Both the position numbers and the translations under genes were made by a program. From Actinomycetes bacterium (GTDB lineage: Bacteria > Actinomycetota > Actinomycetes > Actinomycetales > Cellulomonadaceae): a stretch of 16,168 nt of DNA. Where the stretch lies: the NCBI GenBank assembly GCA_023460255.1, contig JAEWQZ010000041.1, positions 1 through 16,168 of the forward strand. The letters run 5' to 3'. Position 1 is the stretch's first letter. Each line of letters opens with the position of its first letter. This document shows, one piece after another, positions 1-7,222 of this stretch. Under the pieces are notes generated by a model, which saw nothing but the letters and a program-made list of their open reading frames with translations, was not told the DNA's origin and made no database searches.

Positions 1-1226
1 GCCGCCGCCCACCGCGCGCCGCCCATCCCACCCCGGGAGCGTTCGGCCGCCGACGGCGGGGGAGCGACGAGGCGGGGCGGCGGGGGATAGGCGAACCAGA
101 CCTCGTCGAGGCGGATCTCGCCGCGCACGGGGTCGGGAAGGTGGCGCGCCCCGGGCCGGTCGCGGACGGCCGGCACGAGGTCGAGGTACTCGAAGATCCG
201 TCGGAAGAGCGCCAGTGACGTCTGGACGTCCAGCGCCACCCTCATGAGCGAGACGGTGGGCATGAGGAGGCGGGCCTGGAGCGTCGAGAACGCCACGAGC
301 GTCCCCGCCGTCACGTCCGCACCGCCGTCGATCATCAGCCCGGCCACGAGGTAGACCAGCGCCGGGGTCACGGCCATGAACGCGGTGACCACGGCGAAGA
401 ACCCTTGTCCGGCCATCGCCTGGCGGACCTGGAGGTCGACCTGTCGCTCGTTCTCGTCGCGGTAGCGCGCCACCTCGGCGTCGGCGCGGTTGAAGACCTT
501 GGCGAGCAGCACGCCGGACACCGACAGGGCCTCCTCGGTGATGGCCGTCATGTCGGACAACGACTCCTGCGTCCTGCGGGCCAGCACCTGTCGACGCGCG
601 CCGACCCGTCGCTGCAGGACGATGAACGCCGGCATGAGCGCGATCGCCACGAGCGTGAGCTGCCAGGAGAGCAGGACCATGGCGATCAACGAGGCCAGCA
701 CCGTCACGACGTTCGACAGGATGCTGGCCGCCGTCGACGTCAGGACGGAGCGGACGCCGCCGACGTCGTTGGCCAGGCGGGACTGGATGGCGCCCGTCCG
801 GGTCGACGTGAAGAACGCGAGCTCCATCCGCTCGAGGTGCTCGAAGAGCCGCCCGCGCAGGTCCGCCATGGCCCGGTTCCCGACGAGCGTCGTCAGGTAG
901 GTCTGCCCGACGCCGATGGCGGAGCTGAGCAGGGGGACGGCGACCATCGCCGCGACCAGCCATGCCAGCAGGGCGGTGTCGACCTGGCCGGACGCCGGGA
1001 ACAGCGCCCTGTCGAAGACGGCCTGGGTGAGGAACGGGGTGACGACGCCGAGGCCAGCGCCGACGAGGATCGTCGCCGCGACGAGCGCGAGCCGGCCACG
1101 GTACGGCGCCAGCAGCGCGACGACCCGGCGCAGGACGGCCGCCGTGTCGGGCGTCGAGGGTGCCGCCGGGGCGTCCGAGGGCGCTGCCTGGGTCGAGCCG
1201 CCGTCGGCGGCGCTGCGTGACGTCAT
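1..1226 (-). CDS. ABC exporter, fused membrane and ATPase subunit (3' part outside window)
   Basis: The visible 408 codons start at ATG 1226, preceded by a GGAGGT ribosome binding site four bases upstream, and run open to the left edge. Residues 30-345 read as a type I ABC exporter membrane domain: hydrophobic helices near 45-66, 84-108, 160-182, 188-206 and 270-298, with the family signature around residues 136-160 (AFF..TRTGAIQSRLANDV) that forms the first intracellular loop. The nucleotide-binding domain begins at about 369 (GEIRLDEVWFAYP) and is cut before the Walker A motif, so ATPase competence cannot be checked. A proline-rich stretch (about 380-392) interrupts the first strands of the ATPase domain. 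Such proteins dimerise in the cytoplasmic membrane and export lipids, drugs or peptides; the substrate cannot be told from this part. The gene lies 188 bp after an expansin-like gene and appears separately transcribed. Confidence 0.92.
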   Translation of the reverse strand, partial: MTSRSAADGGSTQAAPSDAPAAPSTPDTAAVLRRVVALLAPYRGRLALVAATILVGAGLGVVTPFLTQAVFDRALFPASGQVDTALLAWLVAAMVAVPLLSSAIGVGQTYLTTLVGNRAMADLRGRLFEHLERMELAFFTSTRTGAIQSRLANDVGGVRSVLTSTAASILSNVVTVLASLIAMVLLSWQLTLVAIALMPAFIVLQRRVGARRQVLARRTQESLSDMTAITEEALSVSGVLLAKVFNRADAEVARYRDENERQVDLQVRQAMAGQGFFAVVTAFMAVTPALVYLVAGLMIDGGADVTAGTLVAFSTLQARLLMPTVSLMRVALDVQTSLALFRRIFEYLDLVPAVRDRPGARHLPDPVRGEIRLDEVWFAYPPPPRLVAPPPSAAERSRGGMGGARWAA

Positions 1227-1292
1227 GGGTACCTCCCTGGCCAAGGGTGCCTCATCGTCCACGCCGGCGTGCAGCCGTGCGGGGACGCCATG

Positions 1293-1306
1293 CTGTACCG
1301 ATACAG
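1293..1306. promoter_or_regulatory. inverted repeat upstream of the ABC exporter gene, possible operator
   Basis: CTGTA-CCGA-TACAG is a perfect 5-bp dyad about 67 bp upstream of the exporter start. Regulators of the TetR type often bind such sites before exporter genes, but no regulator gene is in view. It could also be chance. Confidence 0.35.
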
Positions 1307-1371
1307 ACCGTACGCCACGGGTGGCCCGCCGGCGCCGATCGGGGGAGGCGTCGGCAGCATCGCGTCCGATC

Positions 1372-1404
1372 CTCCGAGCCGGTGGTGTCGCCACCGGATC
1401 GGAG
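1372..1404 (-). terminator. hairpin terminator after the expansin-like gene
   Basis: A 14-bp stem with one mismatch and a 5-base loop (arms 1372-1385 and 1391-1404) starts about 10 bases beyond the stop codon at 1415. No U-tract follows, as is common for actinobacterial terminators. It separates the expansin-like gene from the exporter gene. Confidence 0.55.
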
Positions 1405-1414
1405 ACCGAGCGGG

Positions 1415-2710
1415 TCAGGACGCGCAGGTCAGCATCGGCGTGCCGGGCGACCCGGTACCGATGAACCCGAAGCTCGTCGTCCCGCCGGCGGCCACGCTGC
1501 CGTTGTACGGCGCGTTGCGCACGGTCAGCGACGACCCGGAGCCGGTGAGCTCCGCGTTCCAGACGGTGCTCGCGGTCGTGTCGGTCAGGGTGACGGTCCA
1601 CGACGTCATCGCGGAGTCACCGGCGGTCACCGTGACCGCGGCCTGGTAGCCGCCGGGCCAGGCGTTGACGACGTCGAAGGTCGCGGTGCACGCGGGTCCG
1701 TCGGTGGGTGTCGGGGTGGGCGTGGGCGTCGGGTCCGGGGTCGGGTCCGGGGTCGGGTCGCCCCCGTCGGTCGTCGTGTACTCGACCACGGTCCGCGGCG
1801 CCGAGCACTTGCCGCCGCAGCTCTCGGGGAGTGAGAAGGAGTACTCGCGCCCGCCGAAGAGGTACTCGTCGTCGACGTCCTTGACCCTGATCCGGTAGTC
1901 GGTCCCGCCCGTGCTGGTCGGCTTCACGAGGTAGGACTGCCCCATGTCGGCGTTCATCGGAGTCGTGACCCAGGCGCCGTCGGTGAAGTGCTCGACGCCA
2001 TGGATGCCGTTGGGCAGGCGGCTGATCGAGACGCCCGCCCACCACCTCTCCGAGCCCTGGACGAACCCGATCTCGATGTCCCCGGAGTAGTCCGGTGCCT
2101 CGATGAACTCCCAGGTCACACGGCGGTTGTTCCAGTGGTCGTCGAGGTCGCCGACCGGGGCGCCGTCCTGCACGAAGCGGTTGAGGGCCTGGTGGGCCAG
2201 GTCGATGTGGAACGGGTCGTCGCGGCACCAGCCGTTGGGGTCGCCGCAGCTGTCGGCGACGAGCATGTCGAGCGTCGCGTCGTTGTACTCGTCCTCGATC
2301 CACGCGCCGCCCCGGCAGAACGCCTGACCGGGGGCGCCGTCGTTGATGCCGGTGCAGTAGTCGCCGATCGAGACGCGCACCCAACGGCCGCAGTTGCGGC
2401 CGTTGTCGAAGAGACCGGTCTTCGGGTCGCCGTCCGGCATCGGACGCGGGTACATCGTGTAGTCGCCCGGCGTGTCGTAGACGTTCAGGGCGATCCAGTT
2501 CTGCGTCTCGAGCTGGTCCTGCGGCATCCCGCAGCCGCCGTACGGTGAGCCGAGGTTGTCGAACCACGTCGCGGAGCCGGTCATCGGCCCGGACCAGTCG
2601 TCGGGGGTCAGGGCACCCGCCGACGCCTGCACGGCCGCGAGTCCGGCCCCAGTCGCCAGCAGCACCGTGAGCACGCGGCTCCATGGACGGACGTGACCCT
2701 GCCTGGGCAT
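1415..2710 (-). CDS. secreted expansin-like protein with C-terminal CBM2 module
   Basis: This 431-residue protein should be exported and loosen or bind cellulose without hydrolysis. The ATG at 2710 has GGAGGA seven bases upstream. Residues 1-33 form a Sec signal peptide (Arg, hydrophobic core 13-28, AGA before the cut). Residues about 43-195 match a double-psi beta-barrel: GSATWFD at 45-51, several cysteines (60, 107, 119, 132, 155, 162) and HID-L at 168-171, resembling the HFD motif of plant expansins, with Asp170 the likely key acid. Residues 197-303 look like expansin domain 2 with exposed Trp223/Trp224. A Pro-Thr linker (about 318-336) leads to a CBM2 (340-430, terminal Cys341/Cys429). 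Of the three usual CBM2a binding tryptophans, Trp351 and Trp384 are present while the third is Tyr402. The fold assignment is from motif reading; a hydrolytic barrel of the GH45 kind is the main alternative. Confidence 0.82.
   Translation of the reverse strand: MPRQGHVRPWSRVLTVLLATGAGLAAVQASAGALTPDDWSGPMTGSATWFDNLGSPYGGCGMPQDQLETQNWIALNVYDTPGDYTMYPRPMPDGDPKTGLFDNGRNCGRWVRVSIGDYCTGINDGAPGQAFCRGGAWIEDEYNDATLDMLVADSCGDPNGWCRDDPFHIDLAHQALNRFVQDGAPVGDLDDHWNNRRVTWEFIEAPDYSGDIEIGFVQGSERWWAGVSISRLPNGIHGVEHFTDGAWVTTPMNADMGQSYLVKPTSTGGTDYRIRVKDVDDEYLFGGREYSFSLPESCGGKCSAPRTVVEYTTTDGGDPTPDPTPDPTPTPTPTPTDGPACTATFDVVNAWPGGYQAAVTVTAGDSAMTSWTVTLTDTTASTVWNAELTGSGSSLTVRNAPYNGSVAAGGTTSFGFIGTGSPGTPMLTCAS
1703..1759 (-). 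repeat. Pro-Thr linker repeat within the expansin-like gene
   Basis: Tandem DPTP units followed by PT repeats (residues 318-336) come from near-identical short DNA repeats, e.g. GGGTCCGGGGTC on the plus strand. This is a typical flexible linker before a cellulose-binding module; its length could vary by slippage. Confidence 0.8.
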
Positions 2711-2932
2711 CGCAGTTCCTCCCGGTCGGTGACGGATCGCCCCGAGTGTGGACCTCTGCGCGCGGGACCATGGCCGTGCGAATCGTTTATGCGGGTGAGC
2801 GGTCCGCCGAGGATCACGGCCCGGTCGAGGTTCGCTCTGTCTGCCGATAATGGACGTTATGTAAATCGCGATGGGATGACGCTGCTCAGGGTCGCGACCG
2901 CGCCGCGACCGAACCGGCGGCCGGCTCCCCCG
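2711..2932 (-). promoter_or_regulatory. intergenic region with the probable promoter of the expansin-like gene
   Basis: This 222-bp gap precedes the expansin-like gene. It contains the most AT-rich patch of the window (about 2845-2868, ATAATGGACGTTATGTAAAT on the plus strand), where a promoter or a regulator site would be expected, and another at about 2785-2792. I could not fix convincing -35/-10 boxes. The CebR-type palindrome known from cellulolytic actinobacteria was not seen. Confidence 0.3.
2890..2910 (-). terminator. possible hairpin terminator after the HAD phosphatase gene
   Basis: GGTCGCG and CGCGACC form a perfect 7-bp stem with a 7-base loop, 22 bases past the stop codon at 2933. 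There is no U-tract, so termination is inferred from position only. Confidence 0.4.
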
Positions 2933-3571
2933 TCATGCCGAGGCGAGAAGGTCGGGCAGCTCGGCCAGGGTCCGGATCCGGTACCGGGCCTGGGAGAAGT
3001 CATGGGACGCCGTGAACGCGTTGTGGACCACCGCGCAGTCGATCCCCGCCGCCACCGCGGAGCGCAGGCCCCGGGCGGAGTCCTCGACGACCAGGGCCTC
3101 CCGCGGCGTGGCGCCGAGCCGCTCCAACGCCGTCAGGTAGGGCTCCGGGTGCGGCTTCGCGTGGACGTAGTCCTCACGGACCAGGACGACCTCCATGTGG
3201 TCGCAGATCCGCCGCTCGGTGTGGATGAGCTCGAAGTCGACGCGCTTCGACGTCGTGACGATCGCCATCCGGACCCGGTCGGCCAGCTCGGCGAGCACGT
3301 CCATGACGCCGGGGATCTCGATCGCCTCCGTGCGCAGGTAGTGCTGGTAGTAGCTGTCCCGGAGCTCACGCAGGCCGTCGATGACGGCGTCCTCGACGCC
3401 CGCCGCCCGCGCCCGCGCCCAGGTGCCCCCGCTCGTCGTCATGTCGGCGAGGTACTGGTCCTGGTCGAGCGGGACCCCGATCGTCGCCAGGGCGCGTCGC
3501 CCGGCCTCGTAGTACCAGGGCTCGGTGTCGACGAGCACGCCGTCGTGGTCGAACAGGATGACCCGCTTCAC
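2933..3571 (-). CDS. HAD-superfamily phosphatase (subfamily IA, phosphoglycolate phosphatase/beta-PGM type)
   Basis: This is a 212-residue cytosolic hydrolase of the haloacid dehalogenase family, starting at GTG 3571 with a weak AGGA ribosome site. All four HAD motifs are present: motif I FDHDGVLVDTE (Asp8 nucleophile, Asp10 acid/base), motif II VTTS at 105-108, motif III Lys139 in HAKPHPEPY, and motif IV VVEDSARG with Glu163/Asp164 for magnesium. A helical cap lies between motifs I and II (about 15-85), as in subfamily IA. The family dephosphorylates small phosphate esters such as phosphoglycolate or sugar phosphates, or isomerises beta-glucose 1-phosphate; the substrate cannot be told from sequence. 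The histidine between the two motif I aspartates (DHDG) is less common than other residues there. It follows a GNAT gene by 65 bp in the same direction and may be cotranscribed. Confidence 0.9.
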   Translation of the reverse strand: MKRVILFDHDGVLVDTEPWYYEAGRRALATIGVPLDQDQYLADMTTSGGTWARARAAGVEDAVIDGLRELRDSYYQHYLRTEAIEIPGVMDVLAELADRVRMAIVTTSKRVDFELIHTERRICDHMEVVLVREDYVHAKPHPEPYLTALERLGATPREALVVEDSARGLRSAVAAGIDCAVVHNAFTASHDFSQARYRIRTLAELPDLLASA

Positions 3572-3636
3572 CGTGCGATCCTGGCCGACCCGCCCGGCGT
3601 CGTGCCGTCATGCCCACGATGCGTCGGCTGCCGGCC

Positions 3637-4149
3637 TCAGTCGTCGACGCCGCCCTCGACATCGGGGCCGAGCGCCAGCGGGCGGGTCCACCGCTCCTCC
3701 GTCAGCGACCGGTCCCGCGGGACGGGCATCCGGATCCCGCTCGGTCGGAACCCGGCGGCGCGCAGGTCCGCCTGCGCCACGTCGTCGCCGTCGAGCAGCC
3801 AGCTCGTCAGCCGCGCCGCGCCCTCCTCGGTGGCCTGCTCGGCCGCGGCGTCGAGCAGCGCCCGTCCCGCCCCAGAGCCACGCGCCTCGGGGGCGACCCA
3901 GAAGCCGAGCACGTGGCGCTCGTCCGGCGGGGTTCCCGGCTCCTGGAGCACCGAGACCAGACCGATCGTCCTGCGCCTGTGCGTCGCGACGAACCACTGG
4001 CTCCCCCGCAGCCGCATCCGCCAGTGGTTCTCCTTGAACCCCTGCTCGCGCTCCACCGAGCCGAGCACCGGGTGGTCCTCCGTCAGCGAGCGCAGCCGGA
4101 TCGCGGCCAGCTGTCGCCAGTCGGCCTCGGCCAGACGCCGCACCCGCAT
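3637..4149 (-). CDS. GNAT-family N-acetyltransferase
   Basis: This 170-residue protein has the single-domain GNAT size. The acetyl-CoA binding motif A is clear at about 82-99: LGFWVAPEARGSGAGRALLD, where R-G-S-G-A-G-R is the pyrophosphate-binding Q/RxxGxG/A loop. The N-terminal RLAEADWRQLAAIRLRSL is also typical. Transfer of acetyl from acetyl-CoA to an amine is expected; the acceptor is unknown and could be a small molecule or a protein N-terminus. The ATG at 4149 was chosen because the domain begins there; no convincing Shine-Dalgarno is visible, and the frame stays open upstream only as a shadow of the neighbouring gene. It lies 113 bp downstream of the PPDK-like gene and 65 bp upstream of the HAD gene, all on the same strand. 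Confidence 0.87.
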   Translation of the reverse strand: MRVRRLAEADWRQLAAIRLRSLTEDHPVLGSVEREQGFKENHWRMRLRGSQWFVATHRRRTIGLVSVLQEPGTPPDERHVLGFWVAPEARGSGAGRALLDAAAEQATEEGAARLTSWLLDGDDVAQADLRAAGFRPSGIRMPVPRDRSLTEERWTRPLALGPDVEGGVDD

Positions 4150-4193
4150 GAGGGCATCATGACAGCGCCCGTCCCCGGACGCAGCCGCCGACC

Positions 4194-4229
4194 GGGGGTC
4201 CTCCCCCACGACCGGGCGGGGTGCCCCGC
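4194..4229 (-). terminator. two short GC hairpins after the PPDK-like gene
   Basis: GCGGGG-TG-CCCCGC (4216-4229) and GGGGG-TCCT-CCCCC (4194-4207) lie 34-69 bases after the stop at 4263. They could end the upstream transcript before the GNAT gene. There is no U-tract. Confidence 0.33.
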
Positions 4230-4262
4230 GCGTCGAACACATGTACGACGGGGGCCTGCGTG

Positions 4263-6806
4263 CTACTGACAGACGACGCGCTGGCTCGCGACGTCGGAGG
4301 AGACCTGGAGGCCGGGCACCGACGCGACGTGCAGCACGTGGGCCAGGTGCGCGCTCTCCGGCGACAGGTCGGCGAGCTCGTTCGGGAGCGTGAGCACGCG
4401 TTCGGGCCGGAAGGTGACCCCCGCCTCCCCGTCGAACACGGCCACGTAGAACACGCCGGACTCGACGAGGTCCTGGAAGAAGTGCGAGCCGTAGGAGAGC
4501 TCCGGCATGAAGCCGGCTCCGGGCGCGGCGAACTCCCCCAGCACCGCCATGCCGCTGATCTCCGCGAACCGCACGGGCACGCCGAGCGCGGGCGTGCTGG
4601 TGCCCCATCGCCCCGGGCCGAGGAGCATCACGCTGCGCCCGCGCAACGCAGCGTTCAGGCGGCCGACGTGGCGCGCCACCTCGTGCCGCTCCCGGTCGTC
4701 CAGGGCGAGGTACTCGGCGGGGCGCACGAGCACCACGTGGTCCAGCGGGACCCGGACGTTGCCCCCCATGAAGCCGCCGGTGCACGCGAAGAGCACCGTC
4801 CCGGGGTCCACGTCGGGCACCGGCACCGGCGCACCCACCCCACGGGTCTGCAACGGCCGGCACTGCAGCACGTTCACCCGGAAGCGCCCGTCCGGTGTGA
4901 GGTTCGCCGTGAACTCCACGTCGACGGGATGCTCGTAGGCGGCGGACAGCGTCGCCAGCACGTCCCGCAGGACGGGCGCCAGCTCGGTCTCGCCCAGGAG
5001 GCGCCGGAAGTCCGCGAGGTGGGTCCGCGCCACCTCGCCGCGCCCCCGCTCCCGTGCGCGGCGCGCCGCAGCGTCGTCGGGCCGGGCGAAGTACCCCGGG
5101 TCGACCTTCAGGTCGCCCGCCAGCACCTCCTCGAGCCCGCGGCTGCGCCAGACGTTCTCCCGCAGCGACAGCACGTCGACGCCCCGCTGGGAGTACTTCT
5201 TCTCGTCGCCGTAGTCCATGGGGGGAAGCCGGGACGGGTCGTCGAGGCAGACGATCTTCGCGTAGTCCCCCACCGTCCGGTCGACGGCGCGCGTGCCGAG
5301 ACCGAGGACGAGCCGGACCATCCCGGCGTCGGCGTCCATCGACGAGTCCCACAGGTACAGGTTCTGGCTGTTGCCCACGCCCGCCAGGTGCGGGAAGTAG
5401 TCGTCACCGTGCTGGTCCCCCGACACCCGCTGGACGAGGATCGCCATCTGCTCGTCGCGGTCGACGAGGCCGCGCTGCATCCGGTAGTCGAGGGCCTCCT
5501 CGCTCATGGCGCTCGCGTACACCTGCCGCACGGCCTGCTCGAAGGCGCGCAGCCGCTCCTCCGGGGTGCCCTGGTTGACGCACCACACGCTCTCGTACTT
5601 GCCGGCGAACGCGTTCCCGAAGTCGTCCTCGAGCAGCGAGCTGGACCGCACGATGATCGGCGACTGCCCGAAGTACTCCAGCATCCCGATGAACTCCTGC
5701 CGGAGGTCCTGCGGGAACGTCCCGTGCAGCAGCTTGTCCCGCAGCTCGGGCGCGTAGCGGTAGTACCCCTCGGGTGTGCGCTGCCGGGCGCGGATCGGCC
5801 ACCACCCGTTCTGCACGACGTAGGTGTAGAAGACGTCGGAGCCGATGTAGTACGAGTCGTGGGGCTCGAGGTAGCCGAGCAGCCGGTCGCCGGCGTCCTG
5901 CTCGAGGATCCGGCGGGCCAGCAGCATCCCGACGCTCTTGCCGCCGATGAGGCCTGTCCCGACCTCCCGCTCCGCGATCGCCAGGAGGTCCGCGAGCGTG
6001 AGGTACCGGGCGGCGAGCTCCGACATGCGCGACGACCCGCCGATGACCATCCGGCGCAACGCGCCCGCCGCTGCCTGCTGCGCGTGCTCGGGCAGCTCGA
6101 GCGCGTCGCGGGCCCGGTCGAACGTCACGGCCCACGGGTCCTGCCGGTCGCTCGAGCGGCGCAGGCGGGAGAACAGCTCGGCCGCCTGAGCACTGGCCGT
6201 GATGCAGACGGCCTCGTCGCCCTCGATGAGGTTCGGGAAGAACATCGTCGGCGAGTAGCGCTGCCAGACCTTCAGCGGGTGCACGTAGGTGCGGCCGTCG
6301 ATCCGGTAGACGTCGAGCAGCAGCTGGGTGGTCTCGCGGATGCTCGCCACCGTGGCGTAGGTGTGCTCGGCCCGGCGCAGGGCGAAGTAGGCGACGGTGT
6401 CGAGCTCGTACAGGAACGGGCACGTGACGGTGAAGAAGTTGCCGATCATGAGATCGGAGTGCCAGTACCGCAGGAGGTCCGTCAGGTCGTCGAAGACGTA
6501 GAACACACCCACGCCCTCACCGTCGATGAGGTCGTGGACGTCCGTCGCGAACCGCTCGAAGCCCTCGGTGGGATCCACGTCGACCCGCACCGCCCGCGGG
6601 TCGACGACGAGGGGCTCGTGGTCCCCGAACCGCACGTAGACCAGCCGTCGCCCGTCGTCGAGGGTGCGCGCGACGAACGCGTCGACCATCGCGCGGTAGT
6701 CGTCGACCTCGTCGACCTGCCAGACGACGTTGTCGCCGAGGCGCAGACCGTCGACGACGGCGTCGAGGCCGCGGGTGCCCGTGCTGATCCACCCGTGCGT
6801 GCTCAT
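4263..6806 (-). CDS. PEP-synthase/PPDK-like ATP-grasp protein with N-terminal RecA/KaiC-like region, lacking the phosphohistidine and PEP-binding domains
   Basis: This is an 847-residue soluble protein starting at ATG 6806. Residues about 1-210 resemble a RecA/KaiC-type domain (TGTRGLDAVVDGLRLGDNV at 9-27), but the expected P-loop GxxGxGK[ST] is replaced by WQVDEVDDY; a Walker B-like strand (VGVFYVFDDL, 99-108) remains. Residues about 280-653 form the ATP-grasp domain of PEP synthase and pyruvate phosphate dikinase: GGKSVGM (288-294), PIIVRSSSLLEDDFGNAFAG (383-402), ILVQRVSG (456-463), and VEFT...VLQCRPLQ (630-653). The swivelling phosphohistidine domain (TSHAAI-type motif) and the C-terminal PEP/pyruvate barrel of canonical enzymes are absent. 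Instead a roughly 190-residue tail carries LGPGRWG (729-735) and SYGSHFFQD (771-779), which I cannot assign. ATP-dependent phosphoryl transfer is likely, but the acceptor is unknown; I would not call it pyruvate dikinase. No clear Shine-Dalgarno is visible; an in-frame start at 6896 would add 30 low-complexity residues. Confidence 0.85.
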   Translation of the reverse strand: MSTHGWISTGTRGLDAVVDGLRLGDNVVWQVDEVDDYRAMVDAFVARTLDDGRRLVYVRFGDHEPLVVDPRAVRVDVDPTEGFERFATDVHDLIDGEGVGVFYVFDDLTDLLRYWHSDLMIGNFFTVTCPFLYELDTVAYFALRRAEHTYATVASIRETTQLLLDVYRIDGRTYVHPLKVWQRYSPTMFFPNLIEGDEAVCITASAQAAELFSRLRRSSDRQDPWAVTFDRARDALELPEHAQQAAAGALRRMVIGGSSRMSELAARYLTLADLLAIAEREVGTGLIGGKSVGMLLARRILEQDAGDRLLGYLEPHDSYYIGSDVFYTYVVQNGWWPIRARQRTPEGYYRYAPELRDKLLHGTFPQDLRQEFIGMLEYFGQSPIIVRSSSLLEDDFGNAFAGKYESVWCVNQGTPEERLRAFEQAVRQVYASAMSEEALDYRMQRGLVDRDEQMAILVQRVSGDQHGDDYFPHLAGVGNSQNLYLWDSSMDADAGMVRLVLGLGTRAVDRTVGDYAKIVCLDDPSRLPPMDYGDEKKYSQRGVDVLSLRENVWRSRGLEEVLAGDLKVDPGYFARPDDAAARRARERGRGEVARTHLADFRRLLGETELAPVLRDVLATLSAAYEHPVDVEFTANLTPDGRFRVNVLQCRPLQTRGVGAPVPVPDVDPGTVLFACTGGFMGGNVRVPLDHVVLVRPAEYLALDDRERHEVARHVGRLNAALRGRSVMLLGPGRWGTSTPALGVPVRFAEISGMAVLGEFAAPGAGFMPELSYGSHFFQDLVESGVFYVAVFDGEAGVTFRPERVLTLPNELADLSPESAHLAHVLHVASVPGLQVSSDVASQRVVCQ

Positions 6807-6910
6807 GGGGGCATCATGCCGTGCGGACGCGGCCCGAGGGCGCGGCGTCCCGGCTCCGCGGCCGCGGGTCCCCGGGCCGCGTGCGGCGCCGTCCATGGCA
6901 GGCTGTGCGC

Positions 6911-7189
6911 ATGGCCGACACCTCCCCCGCCCGCCGCCCGCCCCGTGAGCCGGACGCCGCAGCTCCCGACGACGGGCCCGCCCCCGGGCGTCCCCTGGCG
7001 GACCGCTGGTGGTGGACCGGTGTGGCGACGGCGCTCGTCGGTGCCGTGCTCATCGGCTTCCAGTGGGAGGTCGTGACCACCGGCGAGTCGATCGCCGCGA
7101 ACTGGGTGCTCGTCGTCATCGGCGGCGGCATCGTCGTCGCCGGCCTGGTCATCCTCTGGCGCGACTGGCAGCGGCACCGGGCCGGCTGA
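6911..7189 (+). CDS. small two-helix membrane protein of unknown function
   Basis: This 92-residue protein is the only plus-strand gene. The ATG at 6911 was preferred over the in-frame ATG at 6821, which would add an Arg/Gly-rich stretch; GGCAGG upstream is a moderate ribosome site. Residues 1-34 are a Pro/Ala/Asp-rich, probably cytoplasmic tail. Two membrane segments follow (about 35-52, led by WWW, and 64-83), joined by a short loop containing WEVVTTGES, and the protein ends in a basic RDWQRHRAG. I do not recognise the family. The gene is divergent from the PPDK-like gene (104 bp between starts) and converges on pyc. Frame-specific hydrophobic helices ended by charged residues support it being real. 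Confidence 0.7.
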   Translation: MADTSPARRPPREPDAAAPDDGPAPGRPLADRWWWTGVATALVGAVLIGFQWEVVTTGESIAANWVLVVIGGGIVVAGLVILWRDWQRHRAG

Positions 7190-7222
7190 GCCCGTCGCGG
7201 GTCCGCGGCCACCCGGGACGCA

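Noticed and set aside
1703..1759. Tandem GC-rich repeats resembling a regulatory or CRISPR-like array
   Set aside because: They encode an in-frame Pro-Thr linker and have no spacer structure.
2847..2860. ATAA-TGGACG-TTAT repeat as an operator for the expansin-like gene
   Set aside because: Only four paired bases in an AT-rich patch; too weak to call a site.
2693..4162. 489-codon plus-strand frame over the HAD and GNAT genes
   Set aside because: The opposite strand carries all HAD and GNAT motifs; this frame also runs through the intergenic gaps and has no domain signature.
3637..5352. 571-codon minus-strand frame ending in the GNAT domain
   Set aside because: Only its last 170 codons are the acetyltransferase. 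The upstream part is an alternative frame of the PPDK-like gene and does not indicate a fusion protein.
4221..7076. 951-codon open frame on the plus strand across the PPDK-like gene
   Set aside because: It is exactly antisense to a gene with clear ATP-grasp motifs, and its translation is rich in His, Arg, Glu and Val without any domain pattern. Long antisense frames are expected at this GC content.
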